A DNA stretch of 58,135 bases from Bacillota bacterium (GCA_023404715.1 JAEYAR010000161.1:1-58135), one strand, 5' to 3'; positions 48,283-56,776 are shown, numbered from the stretch's first letter. The notes: generated by a model not told the origin, from the letters alone. Program-made: numbers and translations.

Positions 48283-48962
48283 GCCCGCTCCCCTCCCAAA
48301 TCCGACAGTACGCCGTCCGTCACGCGCAGCACGCGGTCTACGCGGGACGTGAGATGCATGTTGTGGGTGATCATCAGGATCGTCTGCTGATAGCGGCGCG
48401 ACGCCTGGGTGAGCAGGTCCAGCACGTCCCCGCTGTTTTTCGTGTCCAGATTGCCCGTGGGCTCGTCCGCCAGGATCAGCTTGGGCCGGGTGATCAGCGC
48501 CCGGCCGATGGCCACGCGCTGCTGCTGGCCGCCGGACAGCTGCCCCGGCAGGTGGCGGCGGCGGTCGGCGAGGCCGAGCACGCCCAAAATCTCGTTTACG
48601 GCCGCCGGGTCGGGCCTTCTGTTGTCCAGCAGCAGCGGGAAGACGATATTTTGCTCCACCGTCAGCTCCTGCACCAGATGAAACGACTGAAAGACGAACC
48701 CGATATGCCGGCGGCGAAAGACCGTGCGCTGCTGCTCCTTCATGGCAAACAGCTCTTCTCCATCCATGAAGACCTGGCCGGACGTGGGCATATCCAGCCC
48801 GCCGATGCAGTTTAGCAGCGTGCTCTTGCCGGAGCCCGATTCGCCAACCACCGCGGCAAATTCTCCCTTGCATAGGGAAAAGGAAACGTCTTTTAGCGCA
48901 TCTACGCGCGCCTCTCCCTTGCCGTACGTCTTGCAGAGGTTTTGCACCTTTAAAATTTCCAT
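48279..48962 (-). CDS. ABC transporter ATPase (MacB/LolD-type)
   Basis: A 227-residue ATPase that powers the FtsX-type permease. Walker A GESGSGKST (about 41-49), Q-loop FVFQSFHL, signature LSGGQQQR, Walker B LILADEPTGNLD and H-loop MITHNMHL are all intact. The order and sequence match exporters of the MacB/LolD/Bce class. ATG 48962 has GGAGG 9 nt upstream; ATG 48968 is too close to the ribosome site. It follows the two-component genes after a short promoter-like gap. Confidence 0.95.
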   Translation of the reverse strand: MEILKVQNLCKTYGKGEARVDALKDVSFSLCKGEFAAVVGESGSGKSTLLNCIGGLDMPTSGQVFMDGEELFAMKEQQRTVFRRRHIGFVFQSFHLVQELTVEQNIVFPLLLDNRRPDPAAVNEILGVLGLADRRRHLPGQLSGGQQQRVAIGRALITRPKLILADEPTGNLDTKNSGDVLDLLTQASRRYQQTILMITHNMHLTSRVDRVLRVTDGVLSDLGGERA

Positions 48963-48991
48963 TATCATGAACCTCCTGTCTTTGTACGGCC

Positions 48992-49036
48992 AGTATAGCG
49001 CGCGCAGCTTACGGATACGTGAAACGCAGCTTACGG
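48992..49036 (-). promoter_or_regulatory. Response-regulator-type direct repeats and -10 before ABC genes
   Basis: CCGTAAGCTGCG occurs twice on the minus strand (49036-49025 and 49014-49003), 22 bases apart, which is two helical turns and typical of OmpR/PhoB-family sites. The nearer copy covers the -35 zone and TATACT (48997-48992) is the -10; no consensus -35 exists, as expected for an activator-dependent promoter. Confidence 0.65.
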
Positions 49037-50260
49037 TTTTGTCATGAACGCGATCGTAAACGTGCTGCCCTGCCCCGGCGCGCTCATCACGCTCAGCGTG
49101 CCTCCCTGACCTTCCACGATCGCCCGGGCGAGCGGCAGGCCGAGGCCCACGCCCTGCCTGTCCACGGCGCGAGCGCTGCGGTAAAAACGCTTGAAGATGT
49201 GGTGGATATCCTCCGGGTCGATGCCCTCGCCGTCGTCAGACACGCTGATGCGCAGCATCAACGGCGTGCGCTCCCAAATCACGTTTACGCGGCCGCCGGG
49301 CTCCGTATGGTCCAGCGCGTTCTTGATGAGGTTACCGATCGCCTCGCCCGTCCACTGCGGGTCGCAGACGATCTGGGCATCCGCCTCGCCGCTGATCTCG
49401 AGGTGCTTTTGCTCACGCGCGGCCCGCGCCGTCAGCTCCGAAGCCGCCCGTTCCGCCAGCGCGCGCACCCGGCAGGGCGCCCGCTCAAAGACGATGCTGC
49501 CCGCGTCGATCCGCGCGACCTTGAGCAGCGCCGCTATCAATTGTTCCATGCGCTCCAGCGCGTCCTCCGTCTTCTTGGAGAAGGCGATTACCGTCTCGGG
49601 GCAATCTGCCTCTGCCGCGATGATTTCGCCATGCAGGCGGATGGCCGCCAGCGGCGTCTTGATCTGATGCGATATATCCGAGACCATGCGCTGAAGGAAT
49701 TCCTTGGACCTGCGCTCCGTATCGCCCTTGGCGCGAAGGGCCGTGGCCAGGCCGTCCACCTCGCTGAGCAGCTGCCCAAACGCACCCTCTTCGGTCTGCG
49801 GCAGACGGCGCGAAAAGTCCGACTCCGCGTAGCGGTCGATGACCCGCGTAGCTTCCCTGTAAAGCCGGTCCCGCCGCAAAAGATAGGCGGCGCAGTGCAG
49901 CAGCAAAGTCGCGGCGAAACACGCACAGACCGCCAGCAAACCTGCGGCGCTCTCCCCGCCAAACGCGCGGATCGACGGCAGAAAACGGACGGCCGTCTCC
50001 TCCGTGCGCCCTAAACGCCGAAGCAGCGCCGTGCCCGCATCGCTTGGCTCCGAACGTGCGAGCGCCGTGGCGACCGCGTCCGGCGGCACGCCCTGCTCCA
50101 GCAGCGCGCCCGCGATCATGCCCTCGCGCGCGAGCAGCATCCGCCTCGCGCTGCGCGCCTGCACACCGGCCAGACAGCAGAGCGCAACCGTCAGCAGAGC
50201 GCACGCAAGGGCGGTCAGGATGAAAAAGCGCCGCGCCGAGCGTTCCCGCATAAAGCTCAT
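49031..50260 (-). CDS. Sensor histidine kinase
   Basis: A 409-residue kinase. TM1 about 12-32, an extracytoplasmic loop of about 70 residues, TM2 about 105-127, a HAMP-like linker, the HisKA box SDISHQIKTPLAAI with H198, and an HATPase domain with N box EAIGNLIKNALDH, G1 VSDDGEGID and G2 GVGLGLPLA. The visible loop sets it apart from short BceS-type intramembrane sensors. Its start overlaps the response regulator stop (ATGA). With the regulator and the ABC genes it forms a resistance- or envelope-stress-type module. Confidence 0.94.
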   Translation of the reverse strand: MSFMRERSARRFFILTALACALLTVALCCLAGVQARSARRMLLAREGMIAGALLEQGVPPDAVATALARSEPSDAGTALLRRLGRTEETAVRFLPSIRAFGGESAAGLLAVCACFAATLLLHCAAYLLRRDRLYREATRVIDRYAESDFSRRLPQTEEGAFGQLLSEVDGLATALRAKGDTERRSKEFLQRMVSDISHQIKTPLAAIRLHGEIIAAEADCPETVIAFSKKTEDALERMEQLIAALLKVARIDAGSIVFERAPCRVRALAERAASELTARAAREQKHLEISGEADAQIVCDPQWTGEAIGNLIKNALDHTEPGGRVNVIWERTPLMLRISVSDDGEGIDPEDIHHIFKRFYRSARAVDRQGVGLGLPLARAIVEGQGGTLSVMSAPGQGSTFTIAFMTKP

Positions 50261-50940
50261 GGATCCACCGCCTTTAAACGGTAGCCGAAGCCGCGCTCGG
50301 TGAGCAGGCGTCGCGGGCGGGATGGATCCTCCTCCACCTTCTCGCGCAGCCGCCGGATGTAGACGGAGAGCGTATTGTCATCCACGAACTCCCCGCCGCT
50401 ATCCCAAAGCGCATCCAGTATCGCCTTACGCGTCACGACGCGCCCCGCATTTTGCAGGAGGTAGCACAGCAGCTTGTATTCGGCCGCCGTAAGCTCCAGC
50501 GTCCGGCCCTGTACAAAGGCACGGCAGGCGATCAGGTCGACGCGCAGGTCGCCGCACGCGAGCTGATCCGGCCGCTCCCCTACGCGACGAAGCAGCGCCC
50601 GGATGCGGGCGCACAGCTCGCCAAACTTAAACGGCTTGGTTACGTAATCATCCCCGCCGCTGTCCAGCCCGCGCATGACGCTGACCTCCTCGTCCGCCGC
50701 CGTCAAAAAGAGGATGGGCACCTGATCGCCCCGGCCGCGCACATGCTTGCATACGTCGAAGCCTGTGCCGTCCGGTAGGGTCACGTCCAGTACCAGCAGG
50801 CTATACGTATTTTCCGCAAGCAGCGCCAGCGCCTGCCGGACCGTGTGCGCGCCCGTCACCTCAAATCCGTTCTTATGAAGGGCGTATTGCAGCCCGTCCG
50901 ATAGGGCCGCGTCGTCCTCCAGCAGTAAAAGCGGTTTCAT
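50257..50940 (-). CDS. OmpR-family response regulator
   Basis: A 227-residue regulator. Receiver (1-115): LLEDD acidic pair, phospho-acceptor D52 in LLVLDVTLPDG, T in FLTAAD and K in YVTKPF. DNA-binding winged helix (about 128-225): LELTAAEYKLLCYLLQNAGR, RKAILDALWD and NTLSVYIRRLREK, ending in GFGYRLK. ATG 50940 follows GAGAGGATG. The partner kinase is immediately downstream, and the likely target is the ABC operon beyond it. Confidence 0.95.
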   Translation of the reverse strand: MKPLLLLEDDAALSDGLQYALHKNGFEVTGAHTVRQALALLAENTYSLLVLDVTLPDGTGFDVCKHVRGRGDQVPILFLTAADEEVSVMRGLDSGGDDYVTKPFKFGELCARIRALLRRVGERPDQLACGDLRVDLIACRAFVQGRTLELTAAEYKLLCYLLQNAGRVVTRKAILDALWDSGGEFVDDNTLSVYIRRLREKVEEDPSRPRRLLTERGFGYRLKAVDP

Positions 50941-50973
50941 GCATGCATCATCCTCTCGACCTATGTTTCCCCT

Positions 50974-51032
50974 ATTATAGCATCTTTGTGCGCCGTGCCG
51001 TTGAAGAAATGAACGCCTTACAAAAGTGTAAG
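50974..51032 (-). promoter_or_regulatory. Extended -10 promoter and inverted repeat before response regulator
   Basis: TGCTATAAT on the minus strand (50982-50974). Upstream, CTTACA/TGTAAG (51017-51022 with 51027-51032) is a perfect 6-bp inverted repeat; its GTAAG core also occurs in the direct repeats before the ABC genes, which suggests autoregulation. Confidence 0.5.
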
Positions 51033-51046
51033 CATCGTTGCAGACG

Positions 51047-51088
51047 AAAAAAGACGCCGGAGGTGGGCAATTGCCCATTCCCGGCGTC
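51047..51088 (-). terminator. Intrinsic terminator after GH130 gene
   Basis: Minus-strand GACGCCGG / CCGGCGTC outer stem (51081-51088 with 51053-51060), inner TGGGCAATTGCCCA palindrome, then six T. Insulates the GH130 unit from the two-component operon. Confidence 0.9.
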
Positions 51089-51119
51089 GATAAACCCTTG
51101 TGTTTGCCAATGATAGCCC

Positions 51120-52112
51120 TTATGCGTTTAGCGGATGCGCCTTGATGAACGAAAGCAGATCGTCCACCGTCGTAAAGGCGAGGCCCGTCACCGTGTCCGC
51201 GCAGCCGTAATAGATCGCGATGCGGCCCGTCGCCGCATCCTGCAGCGTGGCGCAGGGGAACGTCACGTTGGGCACGTCGCCCACGCACTCGTAGATCTCC
51301 TGCGGCCCGAGGATGTACCACGCGCTGCGTCCCTTCACGATCCATGGGGAATCGATGTCGAGCAGCGCCGCGCCCACGCGGTAGACGAAGCCGTTGCACG
51401 TGTTGATGACGCCGTGATAGATCAGCAGCCAGCCCTCGTCCGTCTCGATGGGGATGGGGCCCGGGCCGATCTTCTTGGATTGCCAGGCGGATCGGTCGTC
51501 GCCGATCGTGCCCATCACGTAGCGGTGCTTGCCCCAGAACGTCAGGTCCGGGCTGAAGCTGACGAAGATGTCGCCAAAGGGCGTATGGCCCGTGTCCGAC
51601 GGGCGGCTGAGCATCGCGTACAGCCCGCCGATCTTGCGCGGGAAGAGCACACCGTTGCGGTTATAGGGCAGGAAAGCGTTCTCGAGCTGGTGGAACGTCT
51701 TGAAGTCCTCCGTCCAGGCGACGCCGATCGTCGGGCCATGATAGCCGTTGCACCAAGTGATGTAATACTTGCCGTCCATGAAGCATACGCGCGGGTCGTA
51801 GCGGTATTCGCGCGCCGTCACGGCCGGGTCGCCCTCAAAGCGGATGGGCTCGTGGTCGATCCGCCAATGCAGGCCGTCCTTGGAGAAACCCGCGAAAATG
51901 TCCATGCTCACGGACTTGGAATCGCAGCGAAATACGCCCGCAAAGCCGTCCTGATAGGGGACGACCGCGCTGTTGAACACGCTGTTGCTGGAGGGGATCG
52001 CATCGCGCCCGATGATCGGGTTTTCGCTGTAGCGCCAGACGGGGTCCGCACAGCCGGACGGGCGCTCCTGCCAGGGGATGTTCGGAAGAAGGTTGCCGAC
52101 GATCTTGCTCAT
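51120..52112 (-). CDS. Glycoside hydrolase/phosphorylase family 130
   Basis: A 330-residue five-bladed propeller enzyme. GH130 members phosphorolyse beta-mannosidic bonds, releasing mannose 1-phosphate, or hydrolyse them. Visible: FAGVFRCDSK, EYRYDPRVCFMDGKYYITWCNGYHGPTIG with the Asp used as proton donor, GDDRSAWQSKKIGPGPIPIETDEGWLLIYHG, typical of the phosphorylase group with phosphate-binding arginine/histidine residues. No signal peptide; intracellular. ATG 52112 has GGAGTG upstream. It follows the GyrI-like gene by 34 nt and shares its promoter. Phosphorylase rather than hydrolase activity is likely but not proven. Confidence 0.9.
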   Translation of the reverse strand: MSKIVGNLLPNIPWQERPSGCADPVWRYSENPIIGRDAIPSSNSVFNSAVVPYQDGFAGVFRCDSKSVSMDIFAGFSKDGLHWRIDHEPIRFEGDPAVTAREYRYDPRVCFMDGKYYITWCNGYHGPTIGVAWTEDFKTFHQLENAFLPYNRNGVLFPRKIGGLYAMLSRPSDTGHTPFGDIFVSFSPDLTFWGKHRYVMGTIGDDRSAWQSKKIGPGPIPIETDEGWLLIYHGVINTCNGFVYRVGAALLDIDSPWIVKGRSAWYILGPQEIYECVGDVPNVTFPCATLQDAATGRIAIYYGCADTVTGLAFTTVDDLLSFIKAHPLNA

Positions 52113-52146
52113 AAGGGGTCACTCCTTTTCATTCGCGCTTCGCCTG

Positions 52147-52683
52147 TTAAAGGGCGATGTAATTGCCGTAATCGAGCGTCACGTTGCCATTCGCATCTTG
52201 CTTCGTAAAGCGAGGGCAAACATACCGTTCAAAGAAGCAGTAGGTGTCCTCGCCGGTTACGTCGCTTCGGAATTTGTCGAGACCGCGCTCCGCCAGCTTT
52301 TTGCAAACCGCCTCATGCGCGCTGCCGTAAATCTCACCGTTCTCTTCCTTGCCGCAGACCCAGCCTACGCCGATCGCGCTTTCGGGCAAGTCGAGATGGC
52401 CGTATCCCTCGGGCACGGCGGTTCCCGCCGGGAAGAATAGACCGATCCAGTAGGTAAAGCCCGATCCATCCCCGCGCATGGTCATCAGGCCAACCGTGGA
52501 ATCGTCAAACGGCGCGCATGATATGGCCTCCTGCATCTGCGCAAAGCGGTTTTGGTTCCACCATTCGCCCCATTGCTTGCCAAATCCGCCCGCTTCGTCT
52601 CGGTCGGCGTTTGTGTAGCACAGGCCGATGAAACGCAGCGGCGGGAATTGCTCCGTGTATACATTGGTGATCTCAATTGCCAT
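52147..52683 (-). CDS. GyrI-like effector-binding-domain protein
   Basis: A 178-residue stand-alone GyrI-like (AraC effector-binding) domain without a DNA-binding part. Segments PPLRFIGLCYTNAD, GFGKQWGEWWNQNR, CAPFDDSTVGLM, FTYWIGLFFPAGTAVPEGY, and LDKFRSDVTGEDTYCFFERYV follow the fold's tandem SHS2 halves, and conserved Glu/Trp/Tyr residues for a cationic or aromatic ligand are present. Ligand and role are unknown. ATG 52683 follows GGGAGG at about 8 nt; a longer reading to 52731 overlaps the promoter. First gene of a two-gene unit with GH130. Confidence 0.85.
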   Translation of the reverse strand: MAIEITNVYTEQFPPLRFIGLCYTNADRDEAGGFGKQWGEWWNQNRFAQMQEAISCAPFDDSTVGLMTMRGDGSGFTYWIGLFFPAGTAVPEGYGHLDLPESAIGVGWVCGKEENGEIYGSAHEAVCKKLAERGLDKFRSDVTGEDTYCFFERYVCPRFTKQDANGNVTLDYGNYIAL

Positions 52684-52702
52684 CCATCGTACCTCCCGGT
52701 TC

Positions 52703-52731
52703 ATCGTACCATATGGGCGCACATCTGTCAA
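52703..52731 (-). promoter_or_regulatory. Sigma-70 promoter of GyrI-like/GH130 unit
   Basis: TTGACA (52731-52726), 17-base spacer, TACGAT (52708-52703). It gives a very short leader that begins almost at the ribosome site. Confidence 0.8.
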
Positions 52732-52765
52732 CAGACTCCATATTCGCCCGAATTATTTTGTTCAA

Positions 52766-52794
52766 TTGACAAGTAAGGACAAAGATGATACCCT
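52766..52794 (+). promoter_or_regulatory. Promoter of IlvD/EDD-family dehydratase gene
   Basis: TTGACA (52766-52771), 17-base spacer, TACCCT (52789-52794), about 70 bases before the ATG. Confidence 0.6.
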
Positions 52795-52864
52795 ATTTGA
52801 CAGATATTGAACCCCAATTCCGATCGATCAGATATTCTAAAAAGCATGATGTCAGGAGGTTCCC

Positions 52865-54583
52865 ATGTTAAACAGCCAAAAGATACGCGCCCTCGCGCCG
52901 GAGATGGACCCGCTGCGCATGGGCATGGGATGGACGGGCGAGGACCTTGAAAAGCCGCAAATCCTCGTAGAGAGCACATACGGCGACAGCCATCCGGGCA
53001 GCGCGCATCTAAACGAGCTCGTCGAGGAGGCCGTGCGCGGCGCGAGCGACGGCGGGGCCAAGGCGGCACGTTACTTCGCGACGGACATCTGCGACGGCAT
53101 GGCGCAGGGGCACGACGGCATCAACTACTCGCTCGCCCACCGCGACATGATCGCAGGCATGATCGAGATCCACGCGAACGCCACGACGTTCGATGCGGGC
53201 GTGTTCGTCGCCAGCTGCGACAAGGCGGTGCCCGCCCAGCTGATGGGCATCGGCCGCATCGATATCCCTGCCGTCGTCGTAACCGGCGGCGTGATGGACG
53301 CAGGGCCGGACCTGCTCACCCTCGAGCAGATCGGCATGTACAGCGCCATGCAACGCCGCGGCGAAATCACGCAAGAGCAGCTAACCTATTACAAGCGTCA
53401 TGCCTGCCCCAGCTGCGGCGCATGCAGCTTCATGGGCACAGCCTCGACGATGCAGATCATGGCCGAGGCGCTCGGCCTCATGCTGCCCGGCACGGCGCTC
53501 ATGCCGGCGACCTGCGTGGAGCTGCGCGAAGCCGCGTATCAGGCGGGCCGTCTCGCGGCGGACATGGCCCTCAGGGGCGTCACGGCCCGGCAGATCGTCA
53601 CGAAAGAGAGCTTTGAAAACGCCATCATGGTACACGCCGCCATCTCCGGCTCCACAAACAGCCTGCTGCACATCCCCGCCATCGCGCATGAGTTCGGCAT
53701 CGAGCTGGATGCGCAGGCCTTCGACCGCATGCACAGGGGCGCGCACTACCTGCTCGACATCCGCCCGGCCGGTCGCTGGCCCGCGCAGTTCTTCTACTAT
53801 GCGGGCGGCGTACCCGCGGTGATGGAGGAGATCCGCTCCATGCTGCATCTTAATGCGATGACCGTCACCGGCAGGACGCTGGGCGAAAATTTGCAAAAAC
53901 TGCGCGAGGAAGGCTTTTACGATAAGTGCGAGGTCCATCTGCAAAAGTGGAACCTCAAGCGCACCGACGTCATCCGCACGTTCGACGACCCCATCGGGCG
54001 GGACGGCACCATCGCCATCCTCAAGGGCAACCTCGCGCCCGAGGGCGCGGTCGTCAAGCACAGCGCCGTGCCCAAGGAGATGTTTACGGCGACGCTGCGC
54101 GCGCGGCCGTTCGATTGCGAGGAGGACGCCATCGCCGCGGTGCTGGCCCACGACATCCGCCCTGGCGACGCGGTCTTCATCCGCTACGAGGGCCCCAAGG
54201 GCAGCGGCATGCCGGAGATGTTCTACACGACGGAGGCCATCGCCTCCGACCCGGAGCTGGGCAAGACGATCGCGCTCATCACGGACGGCAGATTCTCCGG
54301 CGCGTCGAAGGGGCCGGCCATCGGCCATGTCAGCCCGGAGGCCGCCGCCGGCGGGCCCATCGCCCTGGTGGAGGAAGGCGACCTCATCCGCATCGACATC
54401 CCCGAGCGCACGCTATCCATCGTCGGCGCGCGGGGCGAAGAGAAGTCGCCCGAGGAGATGGAGCGAATCCTGAGGGAGCGCCGGGCTGCCTGGCGTCCGC
54501 GAGAGCCGAAATACAAGCGCGGCGTGCTGGGGCTCTTTTGCGAGCGCGCGGTCTCGCCGATGAAGGGCGGATACATGGAATAA
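52865..54583 (+). CDS. IlvD/EDD-family dehydratase
   Basis: A 572-residue iron-sulfur dehydratase of the family that includes dihydroxy-acid dehydratase, phosphogluconate dehydratase and sugar-acid dehydratases. Motifs: CDGMAQGHDGINYSLAHRD, ASCDKAVPAQLMG (C118), CPSCGACSFMGTASTMQ (C181, C184, C187), SGSTNSLLHIPAIAHE, and the C-terminal ITDGRFSGASKGPAIGHVSPEA. At the N-terminal PCN position of classical IlvD it has HPGSAHL, so one usual cluster cysteine is absent. It is not next to other ilv genes; the sugar-degradation context favours an aldonate substrate, but this is inference. AGGAGG lies 5 nt before the ATG. Confidence 0.9.
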   Translation: MLNSQKIRALAPEMDPLRMGMGWTGEDLEKPQILVESTYGDSHPGSAHLNELVEEAVRGASDGGAKAARYFATDICDGMAQGHDGINYSLAHRDMIAGMIEIHANATTFDAGVFVASCDKAVPAQLMGIGRIDIPAVVVTGGVMDAGPDLLTLEQIGMYSAMQRRGEITQEQLTYYKRHACPSCGACSFMGTASTMQIMAEALGLMLPGTALMPATCVELREAAYQAGRLAADMALRGVTARQIVTKESFENAIMVHAAISGSTNSLLHIPAIAHEFGIELDAQAFDRMHRGAHYLLDIRPAGRWPAQFFYYAGGVPAVMEEIRSMLHLNAMTVTGRTLGENLQKLREEGFYDKCEVHLQKWNLKRTDVIRTFDDPIGRDGTIAILKGNLAPEGAVVKHSAVPKEMFTATLRARPFDCEEDAIAAVLAHDIRPGDAVFIRYEGPKGSGMPEMFYTTEAIASDPELGKTIALITDGRFSGASKGPAIGHVSPEAAAGGPIALVEEGDLIRIDIPERTLSIVGARGEEKSPEEMERILRERRAAWRPREPKYKRGVLGLFCERAVSPMKGGYME

Positions 54584-54584
54584 A

Positions 54585-54621
54585 CGAAAGGCGGCTGTCT
54601 CTATGCGAGCGCCGCCTTTCG
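54585..54621. terminator. Hairpin after dehydratase gene
   Basis: 11-bp stem CGAAAGGCGGC / GCCGCCTTTCG (54585-54595 with 54611-54621), overlapping the stop region. It lies between convergent genes; the T run is poor. Confidence 0.65.
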
Positions 54622-54654
54622 CTTAGCCTGCAACAGAGGCAACAGAGGCCTGCG

Positions 54655-55146
54655 TCATCCCTCCTGTTTTTCCAGCGCTCCGATAAAATCCTTATACAGG
54701 CCCGGCGTAGAATCGGGGATGAGCGTCGCGCCCACGCACTTTTGATAAAAGCCCTGCGGCCCCACGCCGCCGATGATGGCGTAGATGTAGCCCTCCTCGC
54801 GCAGGGCCCGCAGCGCGCGCAGCAGCAGCGCCTTGCCGATGCCCAGGCCCTGATACGCCTCCAGCACCTTGGTCGGCCCGAAGAAATCCGGCGCGGTCGC
54901 GTTATAGCAGGCGTAACCGACGATCTTCGCGCCCTCGGTGGCGATAAAGCAGCTCACCGGCATATGGCCAAAGCACACGTCGCACTCTCCCGCCGCGCTC
55001 AGACTCGAATGCGCCTGAACCCAGGGCACCACGCGGAACTTGTCGGGTGCGAGCGCACGCCGTATTTGAATGTTGCGTTCCTCCAGCGCCTCGAGCAGCT
55101 CGTCCTCCCTTGGCAGCTTTAAAAGATCGACCAGCATATCGGGCAT
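54655..55146 (-). CDS. GNAT-family acetyltransferase
   Basis: A 163-residue acetyltransferase. Motif A, VLEAYQGLGIGKALLLRALR (about 97-116), binds the acetyl-CoA pyrophosphate; EGAKIVGYACYNATAPDFFG forms the central strands, and YIYAIIGGVGPQGFYQKCVG ends the fold. The substrate is an amine, possibly an amino sugar because it is 36 nt downstream of a NagZ-type gene in the same direction. ATG 55146 follows AAAGGAAGAG. Confidence 0.9.
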   Translation of the reverse strand: MPDMLVDLLKLPREDELLEALEERNIQIRRALAPDKFRVVPWVQAHSSLSAAGECDVCFGHMPVSCFIATEGAKIVGYACYNATAPDFFGPTKVLEAYQGLGIGKALLLRALRALREEGYIYAIIGGVGPQGFYQKCVGATLIPDSTPGLYKDFIGALEKQEG

Positions 55147-55182
55147 ATGTCTCTTCCTTTCTTCGCGCATGCACGATGCGCT

Positions 55183-56724
55183 TTATCGTCCGCCGATCGG
55201 CAGCCTGCCTACGGGCTTTAGTTCGCCCCGCAGCGCCCTTACCACCGCATCCATGCTCAAATCGTCGTATTCAAAGGCGGCCAGCCCCGCGACGCCGGCG
55301 GGCAGCTCCAACAGGTCGTAAGGATTGCGCAGCGCCACGCACACGGTGGGCAGGCCCAGCTTTGCCAGCGCCTCCACCAATTTGAGCTGTCCTCGCTTGA
55401 TGTGGGCGTTGTAGGTGCCGATCACGACGGCGCTATGGCCGCGCGCCGCCCGGCAGGCCGCCTCGATTTCGCCGTCCGTCGGCTCCACCGGCGTGGGCAG
55501 GGCCGCGCCCCCCAGCTGCCCCGCCATTGTGCGCGGGAAGCAGAAGCGCTCGTCCTCCGGGTTGGAGGCGATGGTCGGCCGGAACGGATGGCAGCCCAGG
55601 AAGAGCGGGTCTTCCCCCAGCGGCGGCAGCGCGCCGCACACGAGCGAAAGCCCTTCCTCCATGATGCGGCGCACCTGCGCGCGGTGCGCCGCGCAGCCGA
55701 CGACGCCGCGGTCCAGCGGCGCCGGCTTCAGCGCCCGCTTGGCGCGCGCGATTTTCTCCGCCGACGCCTCTATCTCCGCGAGGGGCAAGCTACCCGCTTC
55801 CACCGCCGCCTTCAGCGCCTGGCACGCCTGGCGGGCGTATTCGAGGCTGTGCGAGGTGAACATCAGATCCACGCCCGCGCGCGCGGCCGCCACGATGCCG
55901 TTCACCGTGCCGAAGTATTTCTGTATGGCCTGCATCATCATACAGTCCGATACCACAAGGCCTTGAAAGCCCAGCCGTTCCTTGAGCACGCCCGTGATGA
56001 TGCGGCGCGACATGGTGGCGGGCACGCCCTCCGGCTCCAGCTGCGGAAAGAGAATATGTGTGGTCATCACGGCGTCTACGCCCGCCTCGATGGCGGCGCG
56101 GAAGGGCATCAGCTCGCACGCCTCCAGCGCCTCCAGCGTCTTGTCGACGCTCGGCAGGCTCAGGTGCGAGTCGAGCGCCGTATCGCCGTGGCCGGGGAAA
56201 TGCTTGGCGCAGCTCAACACGCCGCCCGCCGCCAGCCCGCGGATCATCTGCGCGCCAAAGCGGCTCACGGTCTGCGGCGTGTCGCCATAGCTGCGCACGC
56301 CGATCGCCGGGTTTTTCGGGTTGGAGTTCACGTCCATCACGGGCGCCAGGTTAAAGTTTACGCCCAACGCGCTCAGCTCGCGCCCGGTGACGAGCCCCGC
56401 CACATAGGCATTGTGCGCGTCGCCCGTGGCCGATACGCACATCGCGCTGGGCGCGACGGCGGCATCCGCGCCCAGACGGCTCACCACGCCGCCCTCCTGA
56501 TCGATGGTGATAAAAGCGGGCAGGCCCGTCTCGCCCCGGATCAAGTCCTGCAAATCTTTGCATAGGCTCCGCAGCTGCGCGTTGTCTCGGACGTTCTCGG
56601 CAAACAAGATGATGTTGCCCACATGGCATTCGCGTACCAGCGAACGCAGCGCATCCGGGACCTCAAAGCCGGGAAAGCCCACGACCAACCGCTGGCCGAT
56701 CATCCATTCCAATGTCTGTTCCAT
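55183..56724 (-). CDS. nagZ: NagZ-type GH3 beta-N-acetylhexosaminidase
   Basis: A 513-residue GH3 enzyme expected to cut GlcNAc from muropeptide fragments during wall recycling. TIM barrel (about 1-340): ITIDQEGGVVSRL, KHFPGHGDTALDSH (174-187, with the mobile-loop His acid/base) and nucleophile D260 in VVSDCMMMQAI. A C-terminal domain (about 350-513) is the GH3 alpha/beta sandwich. No signal peptide, so it is cytoplasmic, unlike Bacillus NagZ. ATG 56724 follows AAGGAG at 6 nt. Divergent from anmK. The gene name rests on family and context. Confidence 0.9.
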   Translation of the reverse strand: MEQTLEWMIGQRLVVGFPGFEVPDALRSLVRECHVGNIILFAENVRDNAQLRSLCKDLQDLIRGETGLPAFITIDQEGGVVSRLGADAAVAPSAMCVSATGDAHNAYVAGLVTGRELSALGVNFNLAPVMDVNSNPKNPAIGVRSYGDTPQTVSRFGAQMIRGLAAGGVLSCAKHFPGHGDTALDSHLSLPSVDKTLEALEACELMPFRAAIEAGVDAVMTTHILFPQLEPEGVPATMSRRIITGVLKERLGFQGLVVSDCMMMQAIQKYFGTVNGIVAAARAGVDLMFTSHSLEYARQACQALKAAVEAGSLPLAEIEASAEKIARAKRALKPAPLDRGVVGCAAHRAQVRRIMEEGLSLVCGALPPLGEDPLFLGCHPFRPTIASNPEDERFCFPRTMAGQLGGAALPTPVEPTDGEIEAACRAARGHSAVVIGTYNAHIKRGQLKLVEALAKLGLPTVCVALRNPYDLLELPAGVAGLAAFEYDDLSMDAVVRALRGELKPVGRLPIGGR

Positions 56725-56746
56725 TTGATTCTCCTTCTTCGTAAGC

Positions 56747-56776
56747 TTGACAAACAAAATTCAAGGCGGATACAAT
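56747..56776 (+). promoter_or_regulatory. Sigma-70 promoter of anmK
   Basis: TTGACA (56747-56752), 18-base spacer, TACAAT (56771-56776), 38 bases before the ATG. Confidence 0.8.

Noticed and set aside
45940..48873. A 977-codon frame continuing upstream of the FtsX-type permease through the ATPase gene
   Set aside because: Its first roughly 195 codons are an alternate frame of the ABC ATPase; a good ribosome site and the ATGA overlap put the true start at 48282.
50257..51399. Long frame reading upstream of the response regulator into the GH130 region
   Set aside because: The extension crosses a terminator and a promoter and lacks receiver homology; ATG 50940 gives a standard full-length regulator.
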